The notes beneath the pieces are model-generated. The model searched no databases and was not told the DNA's origin. It worked only from the letters and a program-made list of their open reading frames with translations. Source: Ptiloglossa arizonensis (Eukaryota; Arthropoda; Insecta; Hymenoptera; Colletidae). From it: DNA of 64,000 bases. The stretch is taken from NCBI RefSeq assembly GCF_051014685.1, contig NW_027478517.1, positions 806,001 to 870,000 on the forward strand, given 5' to 3'. Shown here piece after piece: positions 50,127 through 62,030 of this stretch. Positions within the stretch are counted from its first letter, which is position 1; every line of letters begins with the position of its first letter. Both the position numbers and the translations under genes were made by a program.

Positions 50127-53100
50127 ACGCTTAACCAGGACGGCATAGGAAAAAAATACGCATACCGTTGTAACCGGACGAGTTTCTACTTTCAGACGCA
50201 ATAGGAATTTTTGGTTAGGTCAATCTGTTCGCGAGATATGGGAGTTTGAAGCTAAGAAATGTTTGAAGTGGCAACAAATTTTTCGCACTTCTGCTGCTCC
50301 AAACGCTTAACCAGAATGGCCTAGGGGAAAAATACACATACCGTTGTAGTCGGGCGAGTTTCTACATTCAGATGCAATAGGAATTTTTGGGTTAAGTCAA
50401 TCTGTTCGCGAGATATGTGAGTTTGAAGCTAAGAAATAGTTGAGAAGACAACAAGTTTTTCGCACTCCTGCTGCTCCAAACGCTTAACCAGAATGGCCTA
50501 GGGAAAAAATACACATAGCGTTGTAACCGGACGAGTTTCTACTTTCAGACGCAATAGGAAATTTTGGGTTAGGTCAATGCGTTCGCGAGATATGGGAGTT
50601 TGAAGCTAAGAAATGGTTGAGAAGGCAACAAATTTTTCACACTTCTGCTACTCCAATCGCTTAACCAGACTGGCCTAGGGAAAAAATACACATACCGTTG
50701 TAATCGGGCGAGTTACTACTTTCAGGCGCAGCAGGAATTTTTGGGTTTGGTCAATCCGTTCGCGAGATATGGGAGTTTGAAACTAAGAAATGGTTGAGAA
50801 GGCAACAAATATTTCGCACTTCTGCTGCTCCATTCGCTTAACCAGATTGGCCTAGGGAAAAATACACATACCGTTGTAATCGGGCGAGTTTCTACTTTCA
50901 GACGCAGCAGCAATTTTTGGATTGGTCAATCCGTTCCCGAGATATGTGAGTTTGAAGCTAAGAAATAGTTGAGAAGACAACAAGTTTTTCGCAATCCTGC
51001 TGCTCCAAACGCTTAACCAGAATGGCCTAGGGAAAAAATACACATACCGTTGTAACCGGACGAGTTTCTACTTTCAGACGCAATAGGAAATTTTGGGTTA
51101 GGTCAATCCGTTCGCGAGATATGGGAGTTTGAAGCTAAGAAATGGTTGAGAGGGCAACAAATTCTTCACACTTCTGCTGCTCCAATCGCTTAACCAGACT
51201 GGCCTAGGGAAAAAATACACATACCGTTGTAATCGGGCGAGTTACTACTTTCAGGCGCAGCAGGAATTTTTGGGTTTGGTCAATCCGTTCGCGAGATATG
51301 TGAGTTTGAAGCTAAGAAATAGTTGAGAAGACAACAAATTTTTCGCACTTCTGCTGCTGCAAAGGCTTAACCAGAATGGCCTAGGGGAAAAATACACATA
51401 CCGTTGCAATCGGGCTAGTTTCTACTTTCAGATGCAATAGGAATTTTAGGGTTAGGTCTATCTGTTCGCGAGATATGGGAGTTTGAAGCTAAGAAATGGT
51501 TGAGAAGACAACAAATTTTTCGCACTTCTGCTGCTCCAAACGCTTAACCAGAATAGCCTAGGGAAAAAATACACATACCGTTGGAATCGGGCGAGTTTCT
51601 ACTTTCAGACACAATAGGAATTTTTGGGTTAGGTCAATCCGTTCGCGATATGGGAGTTTGAAGCTAAGAAATGTTTGAAGTGGCAACAAATTTTTCGCAC
51701 TTCTGCTGCTCCAATCGCTTAACCAGATTTGCCTAGGGAAAAAATGCACATACCCTTATAATCGGGCGAGTTTCTACTTTCAGATGCAGCAGGAATTTTT
51801 GGGTTTGGTCAATCCGTTCGCGAGATATGTGAGTTTGAAGCTAAGAAATGGTTGACAAGACAACAAATTTTTCGCAATTCTGCTGCTCCAAACGCTTAAC
51901 CAGGACGGCATAGGAAAAAAATACGCATACCGTTGTAACCGTACGAGTTTCTACTTTCAGACGCAACAGGAATTTTTGGGTTAGGTCAATCTGTTCGCGA
52001 GATATGGGAGTTTGAAGCTAAGAAATGGTTGAGAAGACAACAAATTTTTCGCACTTCTGCTGCTGCAAACGCTTAACCAGAATAGCCTAGGGGAAAAATA
52101 CACATAGCGCTGTAGTCGGGCGAGTTTCTACATTCAGATGCAATAGGAATTTTTGGGTTAAGTCAATCTGTTCGCGAGATATGTGAGTTTGAATCTAAGA
52201 AATAGTTGAGAAGACAACAAGTTTTTCGCACTCCTGCTGCTCCAAACGCTTAACCAGAATGGCCTAGGGAAAAAATACACATACCGTTGTAACCGGACGA
52301 GTTTCTACTTTCAGACGCAATAGGAAATTTTGGGTTAGGTCAATGCGTTCGCGAGATATGGGAGTTTGAAGCTAAGAAATGGTTGAGAAGGCAACAAATT
52401 TTTCACACTTCTGCTACTCCAAACGCTTAACCAGAATGGCCTAGGGAAAAAATACACATACCGTTGTAATCGGGCGAGTTACTACTTTCAGGCGCAATAG
52501 GAATTTTTGGGTTAGGTCAATCCGTTCGCGAGATATGGGAGTTTGAAGCTAAGAAATGGTTGAGAAGACAACAAATTTTTCGCAATTCTGCTGCTCCAAA
52601 CGCTTAACAAGAATGGCCTAGGGAAGAAATACACATACCGTTGTAATCGGGCGAGTTTCTACTTTCAGATGCAATAGGAATTTTAGGGTTAGGTCACTCT
52701 GATCGCGAGATATGGGAGTTTGAAGCTTAGAAATGGTTGAGAAGGCAACAAATTTTTCGCACTTCTGCTGCTCCAATCGCTTAACCAGAATCGCCTAGGG
52801 AAAAAATACACATACCGTTGTAATCGGGCGGGTTTCTACCTTCAGGCGCAACAGGAATTTTTGGGTTAGGTCAAGCCGTTCGCGAGATATGGAAAGTTTG
52901 AAGCTAAAAAATGGTTGAGAAGGTTACAAATTTTTCGCAATTCTGCTGCTCCAAACGCTTAACAAGAATGGCCTAGGGAAGAAATACACATACCGTTGTA
53001 ATCGGGCGAGTGTGTACCTTCAGGCGCAACAGGAATTTTTGGGTTAGGTCAAGCCGTTCGCGAGATATGGGAGTTTGAAGCTAAGAAATGGTTGACAAGA

Positions 53101-54444
53101 AAACAAATTTTTGCACTTCTGCTGCTCCAGTCGCTTAACCGGAATGGCCTAGGGGAAAAATACACATACCGTTGTAATCGGGCTAGTTCTACTTTCAGAC
53201 GCAACAGGATTTTTTGGGTTTAGTCAATCCGTTCGCGAGAAATGGGACTTTGAAGCTAAGAAATGGATGACAAGACAACAAATTTTTCGCACTTCTGCTG
53301 CTCCAAACGCTTAACCAGAATGGCCTAGGGAAAAAATACACATACCGTTGTAATCGAGCGAGTTTCTACTTTCAGATGCAATAGGAATTTTTGGGTTAGG
53401 TCTATCCGCTCGCGAGATATGGGAGTTTGAAGCTAAGAAATGGTTGAAAAGACAACAAATTTTTCGCACTTCTGCTGCTCCAAACGCTTAACCAGAATGG
53501 CCCAGGGAAAAAATACATATACCGTTGTAATCGGGCGAGTTTCTACTTTCAGATGCAATAGGAACTTTTGGGTTTGTTCAATCCGTTCGCGAGATATGGG
53601 AGTTTGAAGCTAAGAAATGGTTGAGAAGGTATCATATTTTTCGCAATTCTGCTGGTGCAAAAGCTTAACCAGAATGGCCTAGGGAAAAAATACAGATACC
53701 GTTGTAATCGGGCGAGTTTCTACTTTCAGACGCAGCAGGAATTTTTGGGTTGGTTCAATCGGTTCGCGAGATATGGGAGTTTGAAGCTAAGAAATGGTTG
53801 ACGAGAAAACAAATTTTTCGCAATTCTGCTGCTCCAAACGCTTAACCAGAACTGCATAGGGAAAAAATACACATACCGTTGTAATCGAGCGAGTTTCTAC
53901 TTTCAGATGCAATAGGAATTTTTGGGTTAGGTCAATCCGTTCGCGAGATATAGGAGTTTGAAGCTAAGAAATGGTTGAGAAGGTAACAAATTTTTCGCAC
54001 TTCTGCTGGTCCAAAAGCTTAACTAGAATGGCCTAGGGAAAAAATACACATACCGTTGTAACCGGACGAGTTTCTACTTTGAGAGGCAGCAGGAATTTTT
54101 GGGTTTGGTCAATCCGTTCGCGAGATATGTGCGTATGAAGCTAAGAAATAGTTGAGAAGACAACAAATTTTTCGCAAGTCTGCTGCTCCAAACGCTTAAC
54201 CAGAATGGCCTAGGGAAAAAATACATATACCGTTGTAATCGGGCGAGTTTCTACTTTCAGTTGCAATAGGAACTTTTGGGTTTGTTAAATCCGTTCGCGA
54301 GATGAGGGAGTTTGAAGCTAAGAAATGGTTGACAAGAAAACAAATTTTTCGCAATTCTACTGCTCCAAACGCTTAACCAGAACGGCTTGGGAAAAAATAC
54401 ACATACCGTTGTAATCGAGCGAGTTTCTACTTTCAGATGCAATT
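49494..54444 (+). repeat. 28-monomer tandem duplication, left copy, 4,951 bp
   Basis: The offset to the right copy is 4,951 bp at the start, and rises to 4,952, 4,953 and 4,955 as four single-base run-length differences are passed: GG/GGG near 50,213 and near 50,919, T5/T6 near 53,108 and TT/TTT near 53,187. The only substitutions I noticed are GTTTCTAC/GTTCCTAC near 51,770/56,726 and GATGTG/GATATG-type differences at the edges. Identity is therefore about 99.9%. Confidence 0.88.
49617..49626 (+). other. Rare GGATC-A variant, copy 2
   Basis: Copy of the 46,961 variant in the right copy of the 18/15-monomer duplication and at the same time in the left copy of the 28-monomer duplication. Confidence 0.85.
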
Positions 54445-57400
54445 GGAATATGTGGGTTTCGTCAATCCGTTCGCGAGATATGGGGCTTTGAAGCTAAGAA
54501 ATGGTTGACAAGACAACAAATTTTTTGCACTTCTGCTGCTCCAGTCGCTTAACCAGAATGGCCTAGGGGATCAAAAAAAACATACCGTTGTAATCGAGCG
54601 AGTTTCTACTTTCAGATGCAATAGGAATTTTTGGGTTAGGTCAATCCGTTCGCGAGATGTGGGAGTTTGAAGCTAAGAAATGGTTGAGAAGACAACAAAT
54701 TTTTCGCACTTCTGCTGCTCCAAACGCTTAACCAGAATAGCCTAGGGAAAAAATACACATACCGTTGGAATCGGGCGAGTTTCTACTTTCAGACACAATA
54801 GGAATTTTTGGGTTAGGTCAATCCGTTCGCGAGATATGGGAGTTTGAAGCTAAGAAATGTTTGAAGTGGCAACAAATTTTTCGCACTTCTGATGCTCCAA
54901 TCGCGTAACCAGATTGGCCTAGGGAAAAAATGCACATACCTTTATAATCGGGCGAGTTTCTACTTTCAGATGCAGCAGGAATTTTTGGGTTTGGTCAATC
55001 CGTTCGCGAGATATGTGAGTTTGAAGCTAAGAAATGGTTGACAAGACAACAAATTTTTCGCAATTCTGCTGCTCCAAACGCTTAACCAGGACGGCATAGG
55101 AAAAAAATACGCATACCGTTGTAACCGGACGAGTTTCTACTTTCAGACGCAATAGGAATTTTTGGGTTAGGTCAATCTGTTCGCGAGATATGGGAGTTTG
55201 AAGCTAAGAAATGTTTGAAGTGGCAACAAATTTTTCGCACTTCTGCTGCTCCAAACGCTTAACCAGAATGGCCTAGGGGAAAAATACACATACCGTTGTA
55301 GTCGGGCGAGTTTCTACATTCAGATGCAATAGGAATTTTTGGGTTAAGTCAATCTGTTCGCGAGATATGTGAGTTTGAAGCTAAGAAATAGTTGAGAAGA
55401 CAACAAGTTTTTCGCACTCCTGCTGCTCCAAACGCTTAACCAGAATGGCCTAGGGAAAAAATACACATAGCGTTGTAACCGGACGAGTTTCTACTTTCAG
55501 ACGCAATAGGAAATTTTGGGTTAGGTCAATGCGTTCGCGAGATATGGGAGTTTGAAGCTAAGAAATGGTTGAGAAGGCAACAAATTTTTCACACTTCTGC
55601 TACTCCAATCGCTTAACCAGACTGGCCTAGGGAAAAAATACACATACCGTTGTAATCGGGCGAGTTACTACTTTCAGGCGCAGCAGGAATTTTTGGGTTT
55701 GGTCAATCCGTTCGCGAGATATGGGAGTTTGAAACTAAGAAATGGTTGAGAAGGCAACAAATATTTCGCACTTCTGCTGCTCCATTCGCTTAACCAGATT
55801 GGCCTAGGGAAAAATACACATACCGTTGTAATCGGGCGAGTTTCTACTTTCAGACGCAGCAGCAATTTTTGGGATTGGTCAATCCGTTCCCGAGATATGT
55901 GAGTTTGAAGCTAAGAAATAGTTGAGAAGACAACAAGTTTTTCGCAATCCTGCTGCTCCAAACGCTTAACCAGAATGGCCTAGGGAAAAAATACACATAC
56001 CGTTGTAACCGGACGAGTTTCTACTTTCAGACGCAATAGGAAATTTTGGGTTAGGTCAATCCGTTCGCGAGATATGGGAGTTTGAAGCTAAGAAATGGTT
56101 GAGAGGGCAACAAATTCTTCACACTTCTGCTGCTCCAATCGCTTAACCAGACTGGCCTAGGGAAAAAATACACATACCGTTGTAATCGGGCGAGTTACTA
56201 CTTTCAGGCGCAGCAGGAATTTTTGGGTTTGGTCAATCCGTTCGCGAGATATGTGAGTTTGAAGCTAAGAAATAGTTGAGAAGACAACAAATTTTTCGCA
56301 CTTCTGCTGCTGCAAAGGCTTAACCAGAATGGCCTAGGGGAAAAATACACATACCGTTGCAATCGGGCTAGTTTCTACTTTCAGATGCAATAGGAATTTT
56401 AGGGTTAGGTCTATCTGTTCGCGAGATATGGGAGTTTGAAGCTAAGAAATGGTTGAGAAGACAACAAATTTTTCGCACTTCTGCTGCTCCAAACGCTTAA
56501 CCAGAATAGCCTAGGGAAAAAATACACATACCGTTGGAATCGGGCGAGTTTCTACTTTCAGACACAATAGGAATTTTTGGGTTAGGTCAATCCGTTCGCG
56601 ATATGGGAGTTTGAAGCTAAGAAATGTTTGAAGTGGCAACAAATTTTTCGCACTTCTGCTGCTCCAATCGCTTAACCAGATTTGCCTAGGGAAAAAATGC
56701 ACATACCCTTATAATCGGGCGAGTTCCTACTTTCAGATGCAGCAGGAATTTTTGGGTTTGGTCAATCCGTTCGCGAGATATGTGAGTTTGAAGCTAAGAA
56801 ATGGTTGACAAGACAACAAATTTTTCGCAATTCTGCTGCTCCAAACGCTTAACCAGGACGGCATAGGAAAAAAATACGCATACCGTTGTAACCGTACGAG
56901 TTTCTACTTTCAGACGCAACAGGAATTTTTGGGTTAGGTCAATCTGTTCGCGAGATATGGGAGTTTGAAGCTAAGAAATGGTTGAGAAGACAACAAATTT
57001 TTCGCACTTCTGCTGCTGCAAACGCTTAACCAGAATAGCCTAGGGGAAAAATACACATAGCGCTGTAGTCGGGCGAGTTTCTACATTCAGATGCAATAGG
57101 AATTTTTGGGTTAAGTCAATCTGTTCGCGAGATATGTGAGTTTGAATCTAAGAAATAGTTGAGAAGACAACAAGTTTTTCGCACTCCTGCTGCTCCAAAC
57201 GCTTAACCAGAATGGCCTAGGGAAAAAATACACATACCGTTGTAACCGGACGAGTTTCTACTTTCAGACGCAATAGGAAATTTTGGGTTAGGTCAATGCG
57301 TTCGCGAGATATGGGAGTTTGAAGCTAAGAAATGGTTGAGAAGGCAACAAATTTTTCACACTTCTGCTACTCCAAACGCTTAACCAGAATGGCCTAGGGA

Positions 57401-59403
57401 AAAAATACACATACCGTTGTAATCGGGCGAGTTACTACTTTCAGGCGCAATAGGAATTTTTGGGTTAGGTCAATCCGTTCGCGAGATATGGGAGTTTGAA
57501 GCTAAGAAATGGTTGAGAAGACAACAAATTTTTCGCAATTCTGCTGCTCCAAACGCTTAACAAGAATGGCCTAGGGAAGAAATACACATACCGTTGTAAT
57601 CGGGCGAGTTTCTACTTTCAGATGCAATAGGAATTTTAGGGTTAGGTCACTCTGATCGCGAGATATGGGAGTTTGAAGCTTAGAAATGGTTGAGAAGGCA
57701 ACAAATTTTTCGCACTTCTGCTGCTCCAATCGCTTAACCAGAATCGCCTAGGGAAAAAATACACATACCGTTGTAATCGGGCGGGTTTCTACCTTCAGGC
57801 GCAACAGGAATTTTTGGGTTAGGTCAAGCCGTTCGCGAGATATGGAAAGTTTGAAGCTAAAAAATGGTTGAGAAGGTTACAAATTTTTCGCAATTCTGCT
57901 GCTCCAAACGCTTAACAAGAATGGCCTAGGGAAGAAATACACATACCGTTGTAATCGGGCGAGTGTGTACCTTCAGGCGCAACAGGAATTTTTGGGTTAG
58001 GTCAAGCCGTTCGCGAGATATGGGAGTTTGAAGCTAAGAAATGGTTGACAAGAAAACAAATTTTTTGCACTTCTGCTGCTCCAGTCGCTTAACCGGAATG
58101 GCCTAGGGGAAAAATACACATACCGTTGTAATCGGGCTAGTTTCTACTTTCAGACGCAACAGGATTTTTTGGGTTTAGTCAATCCGTTCGCGAGAAATGG
58201 GACTTTGAAGCTAAGAAATGGATGACAAGACAACAAATTTTTCGCACTTCTGCTGCTCCAAACGCTTAACCAGAATGGCCTAGGGAAAAAATACACATAC
58301 CGTTGTAATCGAGCGAGTTTCTACTTTCAGATGCAATAGGAATTTTTGGGTTAGGTCTATCCGCTCGCGAGATATGGGAGTTTGAAGCTAAGAAATGGTT
58401 GAAAAGACAACAAATTTTTCGCACTTCTGCTGCTCCAAACGCTTAACCAGAATGGCCCAGGGAAAAAATACATATACCGTTGTAATCGGGCGAGTTTCTA
58501 CTTTCAGATGCAATAGGAACTTTTGGGTTTGTTCAATCCGTTCGCGAGATATGGGAGTTTGAAGCTAAGAAATGGTTGAGAAGGTATCATATTTTTCGCA
58601 ATTCTGCTGGTGCAAAAGCTTAACCAGAATGGCCTAGGGAAAAAATACAGATACCGTTGTAATCGGGCGAGTTTCTACTTTCAGACGCAGCAGGAATTTT
58701 TGGGTTGGTTCAATCGGTTCGCGAGATATGGGAGTTTGAAGCTAAGAAATGGTTGACGAGAAAACAAATTTTTCGCAATTCTGCTGCTCCAAACGCTTAA
58801 CCAGAACTGCATAGGGAAAAAATACACATACCGTTGTAATCGAGCGAGTTTCTACTTTCAGATGCAATAGGAATTTTTGGGTTAGGTCAATCCGTTCGCG
58901 AGATATAGGAGTTTGAAGCTAAGAAATGGTTGAGAAGGTAACAAATTTTTCGCACTTCTGCTGGTCCAAAAGCTTAACTAGAATGGCCTAGGGAAAAAAT
59001 ACACATACCGTTGTAACCGGACGAGTTTCTACTTTGAGAGGCAGCAGGAATTTTTGGGTTTGGTCAATCCGTTCGCGAGATATGTGCGTATGAAGCTAAG
59101 AAATAGTTGAGAAGACAACAAATTTTTCGCAAGTCTGCTGCTCCAAACGCTTAACCAGAATGGCCTAGGGAAAAAATACATATACCGTTGTAATCGGGCG
59201 AGTTTCTACTTTCAGTTGCAATAGGAACTTTTGGGTTTGTTAAATCCGTTCGCGAGATGAGGGAGTTTGAAGCTAAGAAATGGTTGACAAGAAAACAAAT
59301 TTTTCGCAATTCTACTGCTCCAAACGCTTAACCAGAACGGCTTGGGAAAAAATACACATACCGTTGTAATCGAGCGAGTTTCTACTTTCAGATGCAATTG
59401 GAA
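54445..59403 (+). repeat. 28-monomer tandem duplication, right copy, about 4,955 bp
   Basis: Starts at the join inside GCAATTGGAATATGTGGG (54,440-54,457). The left half matches the end of the unit (AATTGGAAT, also at 59,396-59,404) and the right half matches its start (GGAATATGTGGG at 49,494). The five-base overlap GGAAT is shared by both sides, so the exact breakpoint cannot be placed within it. Confidence 0.88.
54568..54577 (+). other. Rare GGATC-A variant, copy 3
   Basis: Copy of the 49,617 variant, 4,951 bp downstream, at the start of the right copy of the 28-monomer duplication. Confidence 0.85.
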
Positions 59404-59907
59404 TTTTTGGGTTAGGTCAATCCGTTCGCGAGATATGGGAGTTTGAAGCTAAGAAATGGTTGAGAAGGTAACAAATTATTCGCAATTCTGCTGCTCCAAA
59501 CGCTTAACAAGAATGGCCTAGGGAAAAAATACACATACCGTTGTAATCAGGCGAGTTTCTACTTTCAGGTACAATAGGAATTTTAGGGTTAGGTCTATCT
59601 GTTCGCGAGATATGGGAGTTTGAAGCTAAGAAATGGTTGAGAAGACAACAAATTTTTCGCAATTCTGCTGCTCCAAACGCTTAACCAGAATGGCCTAGGG
59701 ATAGAATACGCATACCGTTGTAATCGGGCGAGTTTCTACTTTCAGACGCAACAGGAATATGTGGCTTTGGTCAATCCGTTCGCGAGATATGGGACATTGA
59801 AGCTAAGAAATGGTTGACAAGAAAACAAATTTTTTGCACTTCTGCTGCTCCAGTCGCTTAACCAGAATGGCCTAGGGAAAAAATACACATACCGTTGTAA
59901 TCGGGCG
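57892..59907 (+). repeat. 12/13-monomer duplication, left copy
   Basis: Matches 60,192-62,030, first at an offset of 2,300 bp (13 x 177 minus 1) and then, beyond about 59,330, at 2,123 bp. The difference of 177 is one monomer. The monomer with CAGTTGCAATAGG and TTTGTTAAATCCG (about 59,150-59,330) is the one missing from the right copy. Confidence 0.8.
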
Positions 59908-60191
59908 GGTTTCTACCTTCAGGCTCAACAGGAATTTTTGGGTTAGGTCAAGCCGTTCGCGAGATATGGGAGTTTGAAGCTAAGAAATGGCTGAGAAGGT
60001 TACAAATTTTTCGAAATTCTGCTGGTCCAAAAGCTTAACCAGAATGGCCTAGGGAAAAAATACACATACCGTTGTAACCGGACGAGTTTCTACTTTCAGA
60101 TGCAATAGGAAATTTTGGGTTAGGTCAATCCGTTCGCGAGATATGGGAGTTTGAAGCTCAGAAATGGTTGAGAAGACAACAAATTTTTCGC

Positions 60192-62030
60192 AATTCTGTT
60201 GCTCCAAACGCTTAACAAGAATGGCCTAGGGAAGAAATACACATACCGTTGTAATCGGGCGAGTGTCTACCTTCAGGCGCAACAGGAATTTTTCGGTTAG
60301 GTCAAGCCGTTCGCGAGATATGGGAGTTTGAAGCTAAGAAATGGTTGACAAGAAAACAAATTTTTTGCACTTCTGCTGCTCCAGTCGCTTAACCGGAATG
60401 GCCTAGGGGAAAAATACACATACCGTTGTAATCGGGCTAGTTTCTACTTTCAGACGCAACAGGATTTTTTGGGTTTAGTCAATCCGTTCGCGAGAAATGG
60501 GACTTTGAAGCTAAGAAATGGATGACAAGACAACAAATTTTTCGCACTTCTGCTGCTCCAAACGCTTAACCAGAATGGCCTAGGGAAAAAATACACATAC
60601 CGTTGTAATCGTGCGAGTTTCTACTTTCAGGCGCAACAGGAATTTTTGGGTTAGGTCAATCCGCTCGCGAGATATGGGAGTTTGAAGCTAAGAAATGGTT
60701 GACAAGACAACAAATTTTTCGCACTTCTGCTGCTCCAAACGCTTAACCAGAATGGCCTAGGGAAAAAATACATATACCGTTGTAATCGGGCGAGTTTCTA
60801 CTTTCAGATGCAATAGGAACTTTTGGGTTTGTTCAATCCGTTCGCGAGATATGGGAGTTTGAAGCTAAGAAATGGTTGAGAAGGTATCATATTTTTCGCA
60901 CTTCTGCTGGTGCAAAAGCTTAACCAGAATGGCCTAGGGAAAAAATACAGATACCGTTGTAATCGGGCGAGTTTCTACTTTCAGACGCAGCAGGAATTTT
61001 TGGGTTGGTTCAATCGGTTCGCGAGATATGGGAGTTTGAAGCTAAGAAATGGTTGACGAGAAAACAAATTTTTCGCAATTCTGCTGCTCCAAACGCTTAA
61101 CCAGAACGGCATAGGGAAAAAATACACATACCGTTGTAATCGAGCGAGTTTCTACTTTCAGATGCAATAGGAATTTTTGGGTTAGGTCAATCCGTTCGCG
61201 AGATATAGGAGTTTGAAGCTAAGAAATGGTTGAGAAGGTAACAAATTTTTCGCACTTCTGCTGGTCCAAAAGCTTAACTAGAATGGCCTAGGGAAAAAAT
61301 ACACATACCGTTGTAACCGGACGAGTTTCTACTTTGAGACGCAGCAGGAATTTTTGGGTTTGGTCAATCCGTTCGCGAGATATGTGCGTATGAAGCTAAG
61401 AAATAGTTGAGAAGACAACAAATTTTTCGCAAGTCTGCTGCTCCAAACGCTTAACCAGAACGGCTTGGGAAAAAATACACATACCGTTGTAATCGAGCGA
61501 GTTTCTACTTTCAGATGCAATTGGAATTTTTGGGTTAGGTCAATCCGTTCGCGAGATATGGGAGTTTGAAGCTAAGAAATGGTTGAGAAGGTAACAAATT
61601 ATTCGCAATTCTGCTGCTCCAAACGCTTAACAAGAATGGCCTAGGGAAAAAATACACATACCGTTGTAATCAGGCGAGTTTCTACTTTCAGGTACAATAG
61701 GAATTTTAGGGTTAGGTCTATCTGTTCGCGAGATATGGGAGTTTGAAGCTAAGAAATGGTTGAGAAGACAACAAATTTTTCGCAATTCTGCTGCTCCAAA
61801 CGCTTAACCAGAATGGCCTAGGGATAGAATACGCATACCGTTGTAATCGGGCGAGTTTCTACTTTCAGACGCAACAGGAATATGTGGCTTTGGTCAATCC
61901 GTTCGCGAGATATGGGACATTGAAGCTAAGAAATGGTTGACAAGAAAACAAATTTTTTGCACTTCTGCTGCTCCAGTCGCTTAACCAGAATGGCCTAGGG
62001 AAAAAATACACATACCGTTGTAATCGGGCG
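60192..62030 (+). repeat. 12/13-monomer duplication, right copy lacking one monomer
   Basis: Repeats the left copy with scattered changes (AATCGTGCGAG for AATCGAGCGAG, AGGCGCAACAGG for AGATGCAATAGG). The deletion join is a hybrid unit near 61,430-61,465. Its left part (AAGAAATAGTTG, GCAAGTCTGC) matches the monomer at 59,100 and its right part (GAACGGCTTGGG) matches the one at 59,333. Confidence 0.8.

Larger units (their letters stand above)
44285..59403 (+). repeat. Domain D: satellite region built by two large tandem duplications
   Basis: Almost all of this domain is accounted for by two duplication events, an 18-monomer segment followed by a 15-monomer shortened copy (44,285-50,126) and a 28-monomer segment followed by its copy (49,494-59,403). 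The two overlap, because the second duplication starts inside the second copy of the first. Subtypes largely confined here include CAGGACGGCATAGG, GTTTGAAGTGGCAAC, GATGCTCCAATCGCGTAACC and the GGATC-A8 variant. There are no genes. Confidence 0.85.
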
